Shown: in pieces, positions 1-12,451 of the stretch | Numbering within the stretch: position 1 is the stretch's first letter | Layout of the letters: each line of letters opens with the position of its first letter | NCBI GenBank assembly: GCA_003254925.1 | Contig: QANZ01015565.1 | Coordinates: forward strand, 87,136-151,135 | DNA length: 64,000 nucleotides | Direction: 5' to 3' | DNA from: Chamaecrista fasciculata | Taxonomy: Eukaryota; Streptophyta; Magnoliopsida; Fabales; Fabaceae | Translations under genes and position numbers: made by a program | The notes under the pieces: model-generated | What the model saw: only the letters and a program-made list of their open reading frames with translations | Databases searched by the model: none | What the model was told of the DNA's origin: nothing

Positions 1-50
1 GAGAGTAGTTTTAATGAGGTGTCAAGTGGAAATGAGTTGGATACTAATTT

Positions 51-305
51 GAGCATACCCCCTTTTTGGTCCCTCAATTGTTACTGAGTCGAGGATTTGG
101 TCCCTCAACTAAGCATTTAACGGCCATCTAAGCGGATAACGGTGACACGTCATCACTTAACACCTATATCACTAACGGACCAGACGTGAGGGACCAAAAC
201 GTAAACGGGATTGTACAATTGAGGGACTGAGTTGTAGTTTCCCACAATTGAGGGACCGATTCCTCGACTCAGTAACAATTGAGGGATCAAAAAGGGGGTT
301 TGCTC
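51..305. mobile_element. Short foldback (MITE-like) element
   Basis: The two ends are inverted copies of each other. The left arm reads GAGCATACCCCCTTTTTGG and continues into TCAATTGTTACTGAGTCGAGG; the right arm carries the complement and ends in GGGGGTTTGCTC at 305. The middle holds 'ggtccctcaa'-type sequence with no coding potential. No target-site duplication is evident, so the exact ends and superfamily are uncertain. Confidence 0.7.
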
Positions 306-1128
306 TAAATGAAAATTACACTTTGGAATCTCAAAGCCATTAACTTATGGGTAAAAGCACTATTTTTGTGTCCAAATTTTTTTTAGCAAACTATCAATTT
401 CAGGTTTTTTATTTTTAAATACAAACAAAAAAGAGTCACATTACCCAAAAAAAGAAATAATTTCAAAGATGGGTGCCACGTGGCACCTATCTTTTTTTTT
501 TTTTAAAATGTCAACTGACACGCTTTAGCGTGTGTCAGTTGAAATCACAGTGTTGACTGCGNTTTTAATAAATTTATGATGTTATTAATTTAAAATAATT
601 GTTGTTATATTTTTTTGTTAGTTAAAAAAGGAGGAGAAGAAGGCCAAAGAAGAAGAATTTAAAAAAGGACTAAAAAGGTAAGTATCTCATGTTAGTAATT
701 TTTGTTGATATTTTGTTAGATGATGTTATTAATTTATTTTTGGAAGTTGTATGTTTATTTCATAAATTTTTACGTTAGTAATTTTTGTTGATATTTTGTT
801 AGATGATGTACAATAAATTAGTTAAAAGTAAAATTGACCGAAATGTAGAATATTATTAGGGACGATATTGATTGCAAAAATGATTGAAGATCAAATTGAT
901 AGTTAGTATAAAGTTTGAAAACCAAATTGATATTTTTGCCTTAATCTATATTTTCTAATGCAGTGTATGATAAAAAATGCATCAACCTCACTTCAGTCAC
1001 TTGTATTAAAAAAAGTTTATTGTTTCCTTTCGATCCTAATAGAAAAAAATAAAATAAAGTTAATTGTTAGCTTAGCCCCTTCATCGCATATTTTTGTCCA
1101 ATCAGTAGTTTTTGTCAAAATTTTTATA
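306..1128. repeat. Gene-free AT-rich stretch with G-box palindrome element remnant
   Basis: No gene is seen. Positions 468-493 form a palindrome centred on CACGTG at 478-483 (core GGTGCCACGTGGCACC). A second palindrome at about 510-541 has arms TCAACTGACACGC and GCGTGTGTCAGTTGA. A purine-rich tract followed by AAGGTAAGTAT lies at about 630-685. These parts match pieces of the element at 37736-38973, so this looks like a degraded or partial relative. A direct repeat around 'gttagtaatttttgttgat' occurs at about 693 and 774. Confidence 0.6.
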
Positions 1129-1137
1129 TTTTATTTT

Positions 1138-1823
1138 GGCCAAAATATAAAGATCCCCCCTGAGTTTTAGGGTGGGTGCACATAAACTGGCGTTCGCGAC
1201 GTCGGTGCCGTGATTATGGTCGACGAGGTCGAAGAGTCCTCGAGCGTAGAAGAGTAATAACCTCGCTATACTGGAATGTCCGTGAAGTTCGCCGATGGCC
1301 TTCGGAAACACCGGCCGGCCAAGTCTCTGTTCCTGGATGTGTCTCTATTTCAGTGAACTTGCAAGCGTAGCTAGCTTCGCCGCCGTGGATGTTCCTTTTT
1401 TTTCGAAAAAAAAAATGTTTCAAATATTAGTTTATTTATTTTTTCTTACACTTCGGTCTTATTATAAAAAGGGAGGACCTTAATTCAAAAAATAAAATTT
1501 TTTGGATAATGTAAACTAATTTTTTCTTTTATTTAACAAAAAAATTGGATGGAAATTGGAAAAAGAGTGAGGGTAGAACTTTTTAGAAACTTAAGGGATC
1601 AAAACAGAACTTTGAGCAAACTTGAGGAACCAAAATAGGGCTTTGGCTTATATTTTTTTTTATGAAATTACTATTATACCCTCGCTGATTTGGCCTAAAA
1701 TTTAACATAAGGGTGTTATTTGCACGTAATTGAAAACTCAGGGTCCTATTTCCACAATTTAAAAACTCAAGGGTGTTATGTGCACCCACCCTAAAACTCA
1801 GGGGGTGTTTCTGCATTTTAGCC
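1138..1823. mobile_element. Terminal-inverted-repeat element with 9-bp target duplication and GC-rich cargo
   Basis: The element starts GGCCAAAATATAAAG and ends in ...CATTTTAGCC. Inner arms CCCCCTGAGTTTTAGGG and its complement lie at about 1156 and 1785. It is flanked by identical 9-mers, TTTTATTTT at 1129-1137 and 1824-1832. The terminal sequence and duplication length fit the Mutator-like (MULE) class. Positions 1185-1395 are clearly more GC-rich than the arms and look like captured host sequence, but I cannot recognise the source and every frame is interrupted. Confidence 0.8.
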
Positions 1824-1832
1824 TTTTATTTT

Positions 1833-2825
1833 ATACGCTTTGCTTCATAATTTTATTATTTTAAAATGTAATTAACTTATTTATTGTTTAATATATCAAT
1901 GTTGGTTTCCATAATTTTTCATATTTAGTGATTTAAGTTTCTTTAATAGAGTTTAGAAAAACCTAGTCGCAACATCTCTCTCAAGCTCTCAAAACCTACT
2001 CGCCTCTATTACTTCCGTCTTAGGCTGTCGTTGCTTTATAGCGCTGCATCTCTCTCAAACTATCTCAAGACCTACTCGCCTCCACTACTTCCATCTTAAG
2101 CTGCCGTTGCTTTGCAGCGGTAGTCCTCTCCTCCCACTTTTCCAAACGCACCGCTTTCGGGTCGTGGTTCTATTGCCTTCGGGTTGTGCTTCTCTCCGGC
2201 TTTCAGGTCGTGTTTCTCGCTTCTCTTTTTTCTCCAATAAACTTAAATCTCAATCCCTTTGTAGTTTTCATGTTAGATTTAATTATTTTTTTTTCTAGTT
2301 TTGAATCCTTGACAAAGTTTGCAATATCTTTGGTGTGATGCTGATGACTCTCATCTTTTGATAATGTTTTTGGACTCTATTAGCCAAATATGAGTTGATC
2401 AATAGTGAGTACGAAAGTAAATAGTTTGTTGGCAACACATTTTGTGATGATTTTCATCCTCATAATTTATTCCTTCTAGAATAAGTTCTTCCTCAAGATA
2501 TCTTTCGTATAAGACTTATTTATGCATAATCGCCCAATAGTTCAACAATGTTACTTTTTATACTTTTCCTCCGTTTAGTTTTTATCTAATATATTTTTCT
2601 TTTTATATAAAAAAAGATTTCTTTGATAAAGTTTAAAGATAACGAAATATATTAAATACATACAAAAAAAATAGGGTAATGTTACAAAACTCTAGATAAC
2701 TTTAGCTCCTTATTTTCTATTTCTTTCTCCCTCCTTATTTTGTTTAATCTTTGAAAAATAAAATAAAACAAATATCAATTCTGACCATACAAAGAATAAT
2801 ATATAATGGTTGAAATGGGAATAAC
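1833..2825. other. Intergenic, no gene seen
   Basis: AT-rich DNA with a pyrimidine-rich block at 1970-2290. That block contains an imperfect direct repeat: 'aacctactcgcctc' at about 1990 is echoed by 'gacctactcgcctcc' at about 2068, and 'gctgtcgttgctttatagcg' by 'gctgccgttgctttgcagcg'. No convincing open reading frame was found. Confidence 0.5.
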
Positions 2826-2828
2826 TTA

Positions 2829-3104
2829 GGCTCCGTTTGGTATCCTTTTGGGTATGTAAAGGAAAGGGTTTTACAAGGGAAAAATTGTGAGGGAAAGGAA
2901 AAGTAGTTGAGGGAATGTAAAGTAGGTAAAAAATGAAAGTGTTTGGTATAAAAAGATATGGGAGGGAAAGTAAAATAGATATAGAAAAAAATGACAAAAA
3001 TGCCCTTCCCACAACCANTAAATTACCATACCAAACACATGAAAGTCTTGAAATCCGTGTAGTTTTACAATGTAAAACTCATTTCATGTGTAGCAAACGG
3101 AGCC
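2829..3104. mobile_element. Tourist-like (PIF/Harbinger) MITE
   Basis: The ends are GGCTCCGTTTGGTA and the near complement AGCAAACGGAGCC, with TTA on both sides (2826-2828 and 3105-3107). Terminal GGCTCCGTTTGG with a TTA/TAA duplication is the hallmark of Tourist/PIF-Harbinger MITEs. The interior contains a second inverted pair (GGGTTTTACAAGG and TGTAAAACTC) and one undetermined base. It sits about 280 bp upstream of the RDR6 leader. Confidence 0.82.
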
Positions 3105-3349
3105 TTAACCTATTGGGCTTTTTAAAGCAAAACCCAAAAAAATATTCGTTCTCAAATTTTCATATTGTAAGGTATACAATGCCTAATTCGTGACCAAGAA
3201 GGAAATGACACAACTAGCCTCTCGTACGAGATGGAGTTCCGTCGTGACCTGATGAGTGAATGCGAAAAGCAAAACCAAAGCGGGAAAATGAAAAAAAAAA
3301 AAAACACAAGAATTCTTAATATAGACGAAGACGCACTGTTCTCATAAAC

Positions 3350-6300
3350 TTGCTAGAGAAGCTAAATAATGAATACTGAATAGCACTCGACCCATCTGCA
3401 TATACTTCCTTCACTGCCTCGCTCATTCTCATTTCCTTCTCACTCCGCAATTTCCTTCAAGATTCTACCTAACTCATAAGGTTAGTTTCTTCTTTCTCAT
3501 CCCAATTTCGTTCACGCTTTTGATCAATTTCACTGTTTCACTAACTCCGATCAAAGGGCATTGTTTCGACGATGCTAGTAATTTCTTGAAATTGGTTACT
3601 TGAGCTTTGGTTTATTGATGATTACGCTATTCGCAGTGTTTGTCCGCGACGCATGTAGTGTGATTTTTTTTTTTTCGGTTTCTTTGGTTTCTGGTTTCAA
3701 CCAGAGATTTAGGTAAAGTTCACAAAACTTAGTACGCTTCGAACCCAAGGTATAAGTGTGGCGTTATTGGTGTATCACAGTGTCGTTTGAGACTTTGAGT
3801 CTATCTTGAGAACGACCCTGCATAACTGCCACATAATACTTATGCTGCTATCCTATTGACATGCTAATTAGAAAACAGGAAATAAGATTAATTAAATAAA
3901 CATAAATAACTGACTCAACCTATAACTAAGGAACTAAATGAAAGTGCAGTTGTGATGATCCTCTTTCTTTCTCTTTTTAATTTTTTTTCCCTTTTTCTTG
4001 GTCCTCTTTTTATGGGATTAGTGGGGATAGTGGTAGTTGGAGTCGTATCATTATTCCTTGTGCATCACCAATTATGAAATTTCTTAGTTGTTTGTTCAAT
4101 TGTTTTATACTTGTGACCACAAGAATGTTACTTTTGATAGACAAGCTTACGACTTTATTAGAACTGTTGTTTCCCGCTTCCCTTTTCTTCTTAGCTATGT
4201 TTGTAGGCCATCTCAAAGGATAATCTAAGCAATAAGAATGTGAAATTTATATTTTTTAGATCATTTCAAAAATGGAGCATGAAGGAAGCGTGAAAAATAC
4301 TTTAGTTACTCAAGTTGGTGTTGGTGGATTCGACAATCAGGTCAAAGCAAAGGAACTGGTGACATACTTGGAAGATAAAATTGGACTTGTATACAGGTGT
4401 CGGCTGAAAACTTCTTCGACCCCGCCTGAGTCTTATCCAGATTTTAAAATCATTGATACCGCAGAGATTGAAAGAACAGATGACTATAAGAAGGTTGAGC
4501 CTCATGCATTTGTGCATTTTGCATTACCTGAATCTGCAACTGAGGCCCTCAATGCTGCAGGTCGCTGTGATCTACTTTGGAAGAACCAAAGTTTAAAGGT
4601 TAGTTTGGGACCTGAAAATCCATACTTCTTGAACCAAAGGAGGAGAACTACAACACCTTATAAGTTATCCGATGTACTTGTTGAGATTGGGACTTTGGTT
4701 AACCCAGATGACTTTGTGGTTGCTTGGAGAGGACCTAACAAAGGAGTCAACTTTCTGGTAGATCCATTTGATGGCATGTGCAAAATTTGTTTCAACAGAG
4801 ATATTGCTTTCTCTTTTAAAGGCACAGACGAAAAGGCAGTGATAAAGTGTGATTTTCAGGTAGGGTTCTTGGTTAGAGACATTTTTGACATCAGGAGATA
4901 CCATGATACATCGTATCTAGTTACTCTATTGCATCTGTCTTCCTCACCTTGGGTTTGGTATAGAACTGCTGATGATGACATTGAAGAATCGGTTCCATTT
5001 GATTTGCTGGACGATGATGATCCTTGGATTAGAACAACTGATTTTACACCTTCTGGGGCCATTGGCCGATGCAAATTTTTTAGAATCTCTATCCCACCTA
5101 GGTATGGTGGAAAATTGAAAAAGGCAATGGATTATCTTCTTAAAGGCCAAAGAGTCCAGGAGATTTCACTTCAACGGCCCATTAGGGTAAGACAAGAACC
5201 CTCTTATGGGATGCCCATGTTAGATCCTTTCTTCTGCATTCATTTCCAGGAAGGCATCACATTTGAGTGTACGTTCTTAATCAATGCACTCTTACACAGA
5301 GGCACACTCAATCAGTACAGTTTGTCAGATAGCTTTTTTGGGTTGCTGAGAAGTCAAACTGAGGAGGTCAATGTGGCTGCACTGAAGCACTTGTGCACTT
5401 ACAAGCGTCCAGTGTTTGATGCTGCCAAGAGACTAAAAGCAGTCCAAGAATGGTTGCTCAGAAATCCTAAGCTTTTGCAGAGCTCTAAGCAGGTAGAAGA
5501 TATTGTTGAGGTTCGAAGACTGGCTATAACTCCAACTAAAGCCTATTGTCTACCACCAGAAGTTGAAATGTCCAATAGGGTTCTCAGGAAATTCAAAGAT
5601 GTTGCAGATCGCTTCTTGAGAGTCACATTTATGGATGAAGGCATGCAGACAATCAATGCAAATGCTCTGAACTACTATGTTGCTCCTATAGTGAGGGAAA
5701 TAACATCAAACACCTTTCCACAGAAGACAAATATATATAGAAGGGTGAAGAGTATCTTGGAGGAGGGATTCTACTTATGTGGTCGAAAATATTCATTTCT
5801 GGCTTTCTCATCCAATCAACTGAGAGATCGATCTGCTTGGTTTTTCGCTGAAGAAAAGAAAAAAAGTTGTGATGATATAAGAAGTTGGATGGGCAAGTTT
5901 AATCAGAAGAATGTTGCAAAATGTGCTGCTAGGATGGGACAGTGCTTCTCATCTACATATGCAACTGTGGAGGTTCCATCAAATGAAGTTTCTTCCATAC
6001 CTGATATTCAGAGGAATAATTATGATTTCTCTGATGGAATTGGTATTATTATTCCTGACCTTGCGAGGGAAGTAGCTAAAATATTGAAATTGGATGATGT
6101 ACCCTCGGCTTATCAGATAAGATATGCCGGTTTTAAAGGGGTTGTGGCCTGTTGGCCCGCTAAAGAGGATGGATTCCAACTCTTTCTAAGGTCTAGTATG
6201 AATAAGTTTCAATCTGCTCACACTACCTTGGAGATTTGTGCTTGGACTAGATATCAGCCTGGTTTCCTCAATCGGCAGATTGTGACATTGCTTTCAGCAT

Positions 6301-8749
6301 TGGATGTGCCTGATGAAGTATTTTGGAACATGCAGGAGGCAATGGTTTCTAAGTTAGATCAAATGCTTGTGGATGCAGATGTGGCTTATGATGTTCTCAC
6401 TAAGTCTTGTGCTGACAATGGGAATGCTGCTGCAATAATGTTAAGTGTTGGTTTTAATCCCCAATTGGAACCTCATCTTAGGGGCATCTTAACTTCTGTA
6501 CGTGCTGCACAGCTTTGTGGCCTTAGAGAAAAAGCTAGGATCTTTGTCTCATCTGGGCGATGGTTGATGGGTGTCTTGGATGAGTTGGGTGTGCTTGAAC
6601 ATGGACAATGCTTCATCCAAGTCTCCAATCCTTCGCTAGAAAATTGTTTCTCAAACCATGGTTCAAGATTTAAAGGGACAAAGAACCTGCAAGTAGTTAA
6701 AGGCTTTGTGGTGATAGCAAAAAACCCTTGTCTCCATCCTGGAGATGTAAGGGTTTTGGAAGCAGTTGATGCTCCTGAGTTGCATCATTTGTACGATTGT
6801 CTTGTTTTCCCTCAGAAAGGTGATAGGCCCCATACTAATGAGGCTTCTGGGAGTGACCTTGATGGGGACCTTTATTTTGTCACTTGGGATGAGAATCTTA
6901 TTCCACCCAGTAAGAAGAGTTGGATTCCCATGGATTATTCTCCTCAAGAGAGCAAACTCGTGGCACGTCAAGTCACTACTCGAGTATGTGTTATTTGGTT
7001 TTCATCTCTAATGTTCCATATCTAATTACAAGTTATCACCTTGTTTTGCATGGGTAAAACTAAATGGGTCTGTTGTGTTTTTCTTACATGAATTGTGTTA
7101 TATCTACATGCATTATATATATCATGAGGCATGTTCAGGAGAAGGACTTGCCAGTGAATTAATGGAAGTTAATTATGAGGAGATATTCTTCTGATCTAAA
7201 TAGACACTAAAAATGTTGAAGTATTCTAGGAACATGAAACATTTAACATATGGAAAATTTGCATATGAAATGATGCCTACAATCTTGCATGACTATGAAA
7301 TGAAATTTTTAGTTATTTGGTAGCATTGCCATCATTATACTGTTCTGCTCTTGTTTATGGTAACCATGCACAACTTCTTTTGTATCAAGTTCTGTTATCT
7401 TGATCTACCATATTTAATATGCATTATTATGAAGTTTACATTTATTTGTGTTCTAAAAATTAATATTGTTAGGCTTGAGATCTTATATAGGATGGAAAAT
7501 AACATAAAATAGATTGTGTTCCACCACCTGAGACCAAAATAATATATATTAGCATGCTGGGCTAAGTGGGGTTTTATCTTGCTTGCAAGATTGGGATCCT
7601 TGTCCTATTACACATGGGATCGACCAAAGTTTTGGGTTGATCTTGCTAGTGAAGTTAACAACATTTCCGAAAGATGGTCTGTCTTTAGCTATACGAGTCC
7701 AGGGATTCTACGTAATGCTCTTTGATCCATAGGATGAGATGAATTGGGAGATGGGTTTCAAAAAGAAATTGCCCAAGGTTAATTATTGTAAATGTTTTTC
7801 TTTTCTTTATCAACAATGCCTGAAGTTGTGAAACTTGTTTTAAATATTGCAGGACATAATTGAATTTTTTGTGAAAAATATGGTGAATGAGAATTTAGGG
7901 GCAATCTGCAATGCCCATGTGGTACATGCTGATCAAAGTGATTTGGGAGCTATGGATGAGAAGTGCCTGGACCTAGCTGAGTTAGCAGCCTTGGCTGTTG
8001 ACTTTCCAAAGACAGGAAAGATTGTTGCAATGCCGCCTCATCTGAAACCAAAAGTGTACCCTGATTTTATGGGGAAAGAGCCGCACCAAACTTACAAATC
8101 CAAGAAAATCCTTGGTAGGCTTTACAGGAAAATCAAAGATGCTTATGATGAAGACATTGACGGTGCTGGTTTGAAGCATGTACTGGGTGATATACCATAT
8201 GATGCTGATCTTGAGGTTTCAGGGTCTGCTGAGTTCATCACTAATGCTTGGGAGCAGAAGTGCTCTTATGACGGTCAGTTGAGTGGACTGCTAGGTCAAT
8301 ATAAAGTGGAGAGAGAAGAAGAAGTTGTAACTGGACATATCTGGTCCATGCCAAAATACAGCAGCAGGAAGCAAGGAGATCTGAAGGAAAGGCTTAAGCA
8401 TGCTTATAATGCCCTGAAAAGAGACTATAGGCAAGCTTTTGAGAAACTGAATTTGGATATGGAAGAATTAGATGATGAAGAAAAACACTTGATATATGAA
8501 AGGAAGGCATCCGCCTGGTATCAAGTAACATATCATCCTAAATGGGTGAAAAAGTCTCTTGATCTTCTAGACATATCCCCAGAGACTCAAGGGTCCAGTG
8601 GTCTTGGAAATAAAGTGATGCTTAGTTTCCCTTGGATTGCAGTTGACTACCTGGCTCGCATTAAGATAAGGAAGCGACAAGGACTCGGAAATGTTGATTC
8701 AAGTAGGCCAGTTGATTCTCTGGCAAAGTACCTATCTGAAAGACTATAA
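3350..8749 (+). CDS. RDR6: RNA-dependent RNA polymerase 6 (RDR6/SGS2/SDE1)
   Basis: RDR6 converts cleaved or aberrant single-stranded RNA into double-stranded RNA for ta-siRNA/phasiRNA production and antiviral or transgene silencing, working with SGS3 and DCL4 in cytoplasmic bodies. Coding exons are 4272-6983 and 7853-8749, joined in phase 0 by an 869-bp intron (CGA|GTATGT ... TTGCAG|GAC). The protein is 1202 aa, close to the Arabidopsis length. The N-terminus MEHEGSVKNTLVTQV and the collinear match to AtRDR6 decide the paralogue over RDR1 or RDR2. The eukaryotic RdRP catalytic motif is DLDGD at residues 862-866, preceded by ASGS. The C-terminus ends PVDSLAKYLSERL. A leader intron is likely, with donor AAG|GTTAGT at 3481 and acceptor TTTTTTAG at 4259, which puts the start codon 12 nt into the second exon. 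The transcript start near 3350 is a guess; the coding boundaries are firm. Confidence 0.96.
6984..7852 (+). other. RDR6 intron
   Basis: The donor GTATGT follows codon 904 (Arg), and the acceptor ...AATATTGCAG precedes GACATAATTGAA. The interior is AT-rich with no recognisable transposon. Splicing is phase 0 and restores the family sequence ...TTR|DIIEFF. Confidence 0.93.
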
Positions 8750-9080
8750 GTCTTTGTTTTCTGCTCCGAGTTTGGCTACAAGGCCCCTCTGCCATATCCC
8801 AAATATAAGATTTGTGTCGTTTATTTGTTTGGTGTTCAGTGTAACTGCTTTGTTTTTATCTTATCTGCTTATTTCCATCTTCTGTAATAACTCTCTGGCA
8901 ACATGTGCTTGGTCAGTCACATCTGAGACGTTGGCTTGTATCAATGTGTTGTTCACATGGTGATGGAGATGCCAGAAACTAGATTTGGTGGAATATAATG
9001 TCTTGTGTTAGTTGATCAATGTCAAACATTTGAATTTACCGTCACCCATGATTGTGATAAGCTTTGATGTTTTGTGTTTT
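8750..9080 (+). other. RDR6 3' untranslated region (approximate)
   Basis: Non-coding sequence follows the TAA at 8747-8749. It is T-rich with several weak AATAA-like signals. The true polyadenylation site cannot be fixed from sequence alone. Confidence 0.4.
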
Positions 9081-10015
9081 TTACCCCTCTTTAAGATAAG
9101 CTTGTTGAATGTGAATATTGGAATTAGCCTAAATTATTGATAGGCTCAATAGAGTAGGGTGGAGAGTTGACTTTATTTATATGCCAGCTGTTTCTCATTT
9201 TTCTTAGTTCTCCTCCACTCAGAATCTACAATTTTCTAATTTTTACTGCAACCTCATGAGCTTCAGACCATTTATTGACAAGTCTCTACAATTGGTTGTC
9301 AAATATTGGTAGAAATGTAGAATACGAAGAAATTAACAAAAACTGTTGAAAGGCTTATTATGATGGCCATATTGAGTCTATATATTGACGCTTGGTCCAT
9401 TGGTATGTGGTGAGAAGTGAAGAGTGATGAGTTGTAGCAACTAGCAAATAGCAAGTATGAGTGTCTTAAAGTGCAACAAGTAAAGTTATTGTCAGGGGAG
9501 TGAAGTTTTAAGTTAGTAATTGTGAGTGTGAAAGTGAGTCTTCTGTTATGCGAGTGGCAGACATTATTTATACAACTTTATTATAATTAATTAAGTCTGT
9601 TCATTTGTAGGAAGGCTTATAATTCTACATATCATGTACTGTGCTTTAGGGTATCCTTATCCAGCATTTATCATTCTCAAGGAACACTCTTAAAAGAAGT
9701 TTGAGTGGACTCTTAAGTCAAATGTCCCTCCTCTTGAGCAATGCGTGTTGAACTTGAGTTTATGGGTTGATTGGGGGAGAAAGATTAAAAACTATGGTAA
9801 TGTACGACAATCTACTGAATTAATATGCAAAATCAGTTTAGTTCTTCAATAATTTGGAAGAAAATTTTTCCCCACAAAAGTACATGAGAGATAGTAATTA
9901 AATGGATGACTAGCATCATTTTCACATTTATGAAGAAAGAGACCGGAAGTATGGCAGAGTTTGTAACCAGACAGAGACTTTTCTCTGCATATGAAATTTA
10001 CTCCAAATAATAATA
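9081..10015. other. Intergenic, no gene seen
   Basis: AT-rich DNA lacking supported open reading frames, RNA genes or clear inverted repeats. Confidence 0.5.
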
Positions 10016-10408
10016 AGAGTAAATTAATGATTTGATCTTTGAAAGATGATAAAATTTTCAATTTAGTCCCTGAAATATAAAATTATAAGATTTAGTCTCT
10101 AAAAGATACAATCACAATTAATTTGATCCTTTTGTTAAGATATTAATTCAAATTTAACCATTAATATGGTTTTTAACATCAATAATTTAGTATAATGTCA
10201 ATAAAATTTAGAATCATATCAGATTTGTCAATACATTTTAATTAGCATATTTGGCAAAAAGACTAAAGTGATCGAAATTACATCTTTTGAGTAGTAAATC
10301 TTATAATTTTAATTTTTAAGAACTAAATTGAGAAATTTATCAACTTTTTAAGGAGTTGGCCAAGAAAAAAATATCACCTTTTTAGGAACTAAATCATTAA
10401 TTTACTCT
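10016..10408. mobile_element. MITE-like inverted-repeat element
   Basis: The ends are exact inverted copies: AGAGTAAATTAATGATTT at the left and AAATCATTAATTTACTCT at the right. The interior carries 'tttagtccctgaaatata'-type sequence repeated in inverted form on both arms. No coding capacity. A target duplication is not clear. A short (CAG)n tract at about 10425-10440 follows the element. Confidence 0.75.
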
Positions 10409-10440
10409 AATTAGAATAATAATAGCAGCAGCAGCAGCAG

Positions 10441-12182
10441 ATTTTGCTTCCTGAGAAGACAAATTTTGTATAAACAAATCACCTTGAGATTTATACAAAG
10501 TTATAAAAAAGTGAAATCTCCAATCCATAACTATTGTGATGATAATAATGACTCATCTTCATAATTTGTACAGTATTGCTCTCCTTGATGGATTCACAGA
10601 GCCTAGCATTAAATGATAATCTAACTACTTTGGGTTATATCACACATCATCCCTTTTATGTCTACCTCTCCTTTATGGTATTATAGAAGCTTAGCCAGCT
10701 TATTGGCTGTTACAAAAATCAAAATAAATTTAGACCACAGACTTTGGTGCTCAAAAAAACGAAGACCAGCATCTTCCATTCATTTTGGTACTTTGAAATC
10801 TATTTATCCCCTTTTCTTTTTTTCTTTCTTTAGTTTATAGGACAGCAATATTAATGCTGTCAGAGCAACTTTAGAAAAGAACATCTCTCGCATGTGATCT
10901 TCATAGTAAAACATCTGTCATCCTCAAACCAACTTTTATTTTCACACTCCACTTGTATAAAAAAAACTTGTTTTATGCCTAATATAATTAGCAGCTTAAT
11001 TAAGTTGTCCATTCTCAAAACATCTCTGTCCTTGTTCTTTGTTTGCATGGATTCCCATCATTTGATTTCTTGAATCTCAGGCTTGGTGTATCAATGTTAA
11101 GAGATAGTTAATCTAAGAAAAGACCTTTATATATATATATATATATACACTCTAGAAAGAGAAAGGAAAATGATATTGTGATAACGAACTCAGCATATCA
11201 TGGACACGTGTACGAAGTTTTAATTGCTTGTAGCTTAATTAGAGGAAAAAAACTTTATGAATTTTTGTTTTATGTTTCTGTGGGTAGGTGAGTGTCTTAA
11301 ATGACAAAGCAAATGATCCAAGTGATACCAAGTCCCTTCTGGCCTATCTTTCATATCCCACATGAATATTTCATTCATACTTCTTCCTTTCCATCAAAAT
11401 CTACAATAGTGATCAAGATTTTTAAGTAGACTTTGATGTACCTACATCATTATTTAAAAAATCTAACAACTTCTTAATACATCAGTAATGCAATTAAAAT
11501 GTTCTGGTCTGCTAACATTGAACGGTGCAGCTTATTATCATTCACTCATGAGTCAGATCACTTTAATACATATAGATAATGAGCTCAATTTTGCAAAAGA
11601 GATCTTGAAGATCTAAGTATTTCGACAGACTTCATATGAAGTGGTCCACGTAAAGTGCTTGATATAATGGAAAAAAAAAAAAGTTATTTCAGGACCAATT
11701 AACACAAAGGAAGTATAAATGCCATTACCAGAGTGGCAAATTTCTTAGCCCCACTGATTAACCATTATGGATAAGACTCAAGTAAATGCTTGTTCAATGG
11801 ATTTCAGAAACTGGCAGCTAACTTTAACGATGACAGAAGGGGAAAGTAGAACATAGGAATCAGGATAAGAAGAAAGATAGGAAAAATAAGTTCTTAAATC
11901 AACTGTCCTCAATTATTATTATTAGGCCATTGGTTACAGAAAACAGTGCCTTGTTTTATTATTTATATATATTTCAAACACATACTGTGAAATATATATA
12001 TATATATATATCTATATATTTATCTACATTTGGTTCCAAGTACATAGCCCTGTATACTTTCAAGACTGATGCATGGTGGATACAGTAATATCATAGTGAG
12101 AACAGAGAACCATTACAAACACTGATTATATACTAGCATTGTTTAAATAACTGAAGAAAGCAAAGATAGTAGAAAATGGGAA
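10441..12182. other. Intergenic region downstream of the SHINE-type gene
   Basis: No gene is supported. It contains TA-dinucleotide microsatellites at about 11129-11146 and 11994-12010. One short open frame exists at 10860-11048 (-) without family resemblance. Confidence 0.5.
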
Positions 12183-12428
12183 GAACATATAATTTGGTCC
12201 CTGAAAGATACACAACTTGACAACTCAATCTCTAAACATCTAGTTTACACACTTTAATCCTTGAAAATCTTGGAGACAATACAACTTAATCCAGAAAGCC
12301 CAATTTTTAGGGACAAAAAGACTAACATATAATGGCACCATGACTTCTAGGGATTAAATATTGTAAACTAGACTTTCAAGGATTGAGTTGTTAACTCGTG
12401 GATCTTTCAGAAACCATTTTATATGTTC
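12183..12428. mobile_element. Small palindromic MITE at the 3' end of the SHINE-type gene
   Basis: Arms GAACATATAA...TTGGTCCCTGAAAGAT and ATCTTTCAGAAACC...TTATATGTTC are inverted copies, and the interior pairs CTAGTTTACA with TGTAAACTAG. The element ends 24 bp past the stop codon of the adjacent minus-strand gene, so it probably lies in that gene's 3' untranslated region. Confidence 0.7.
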
Positions 12429-12451
12429 ACTATGTATATATATAGATATGA

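Noticed and set aside
2107..2298. 63-codon frame in the pyrimidine-rich block
   Set aside because: No known domain, no good initiation context and imperfect direct repeats nearby; likely non-coding.
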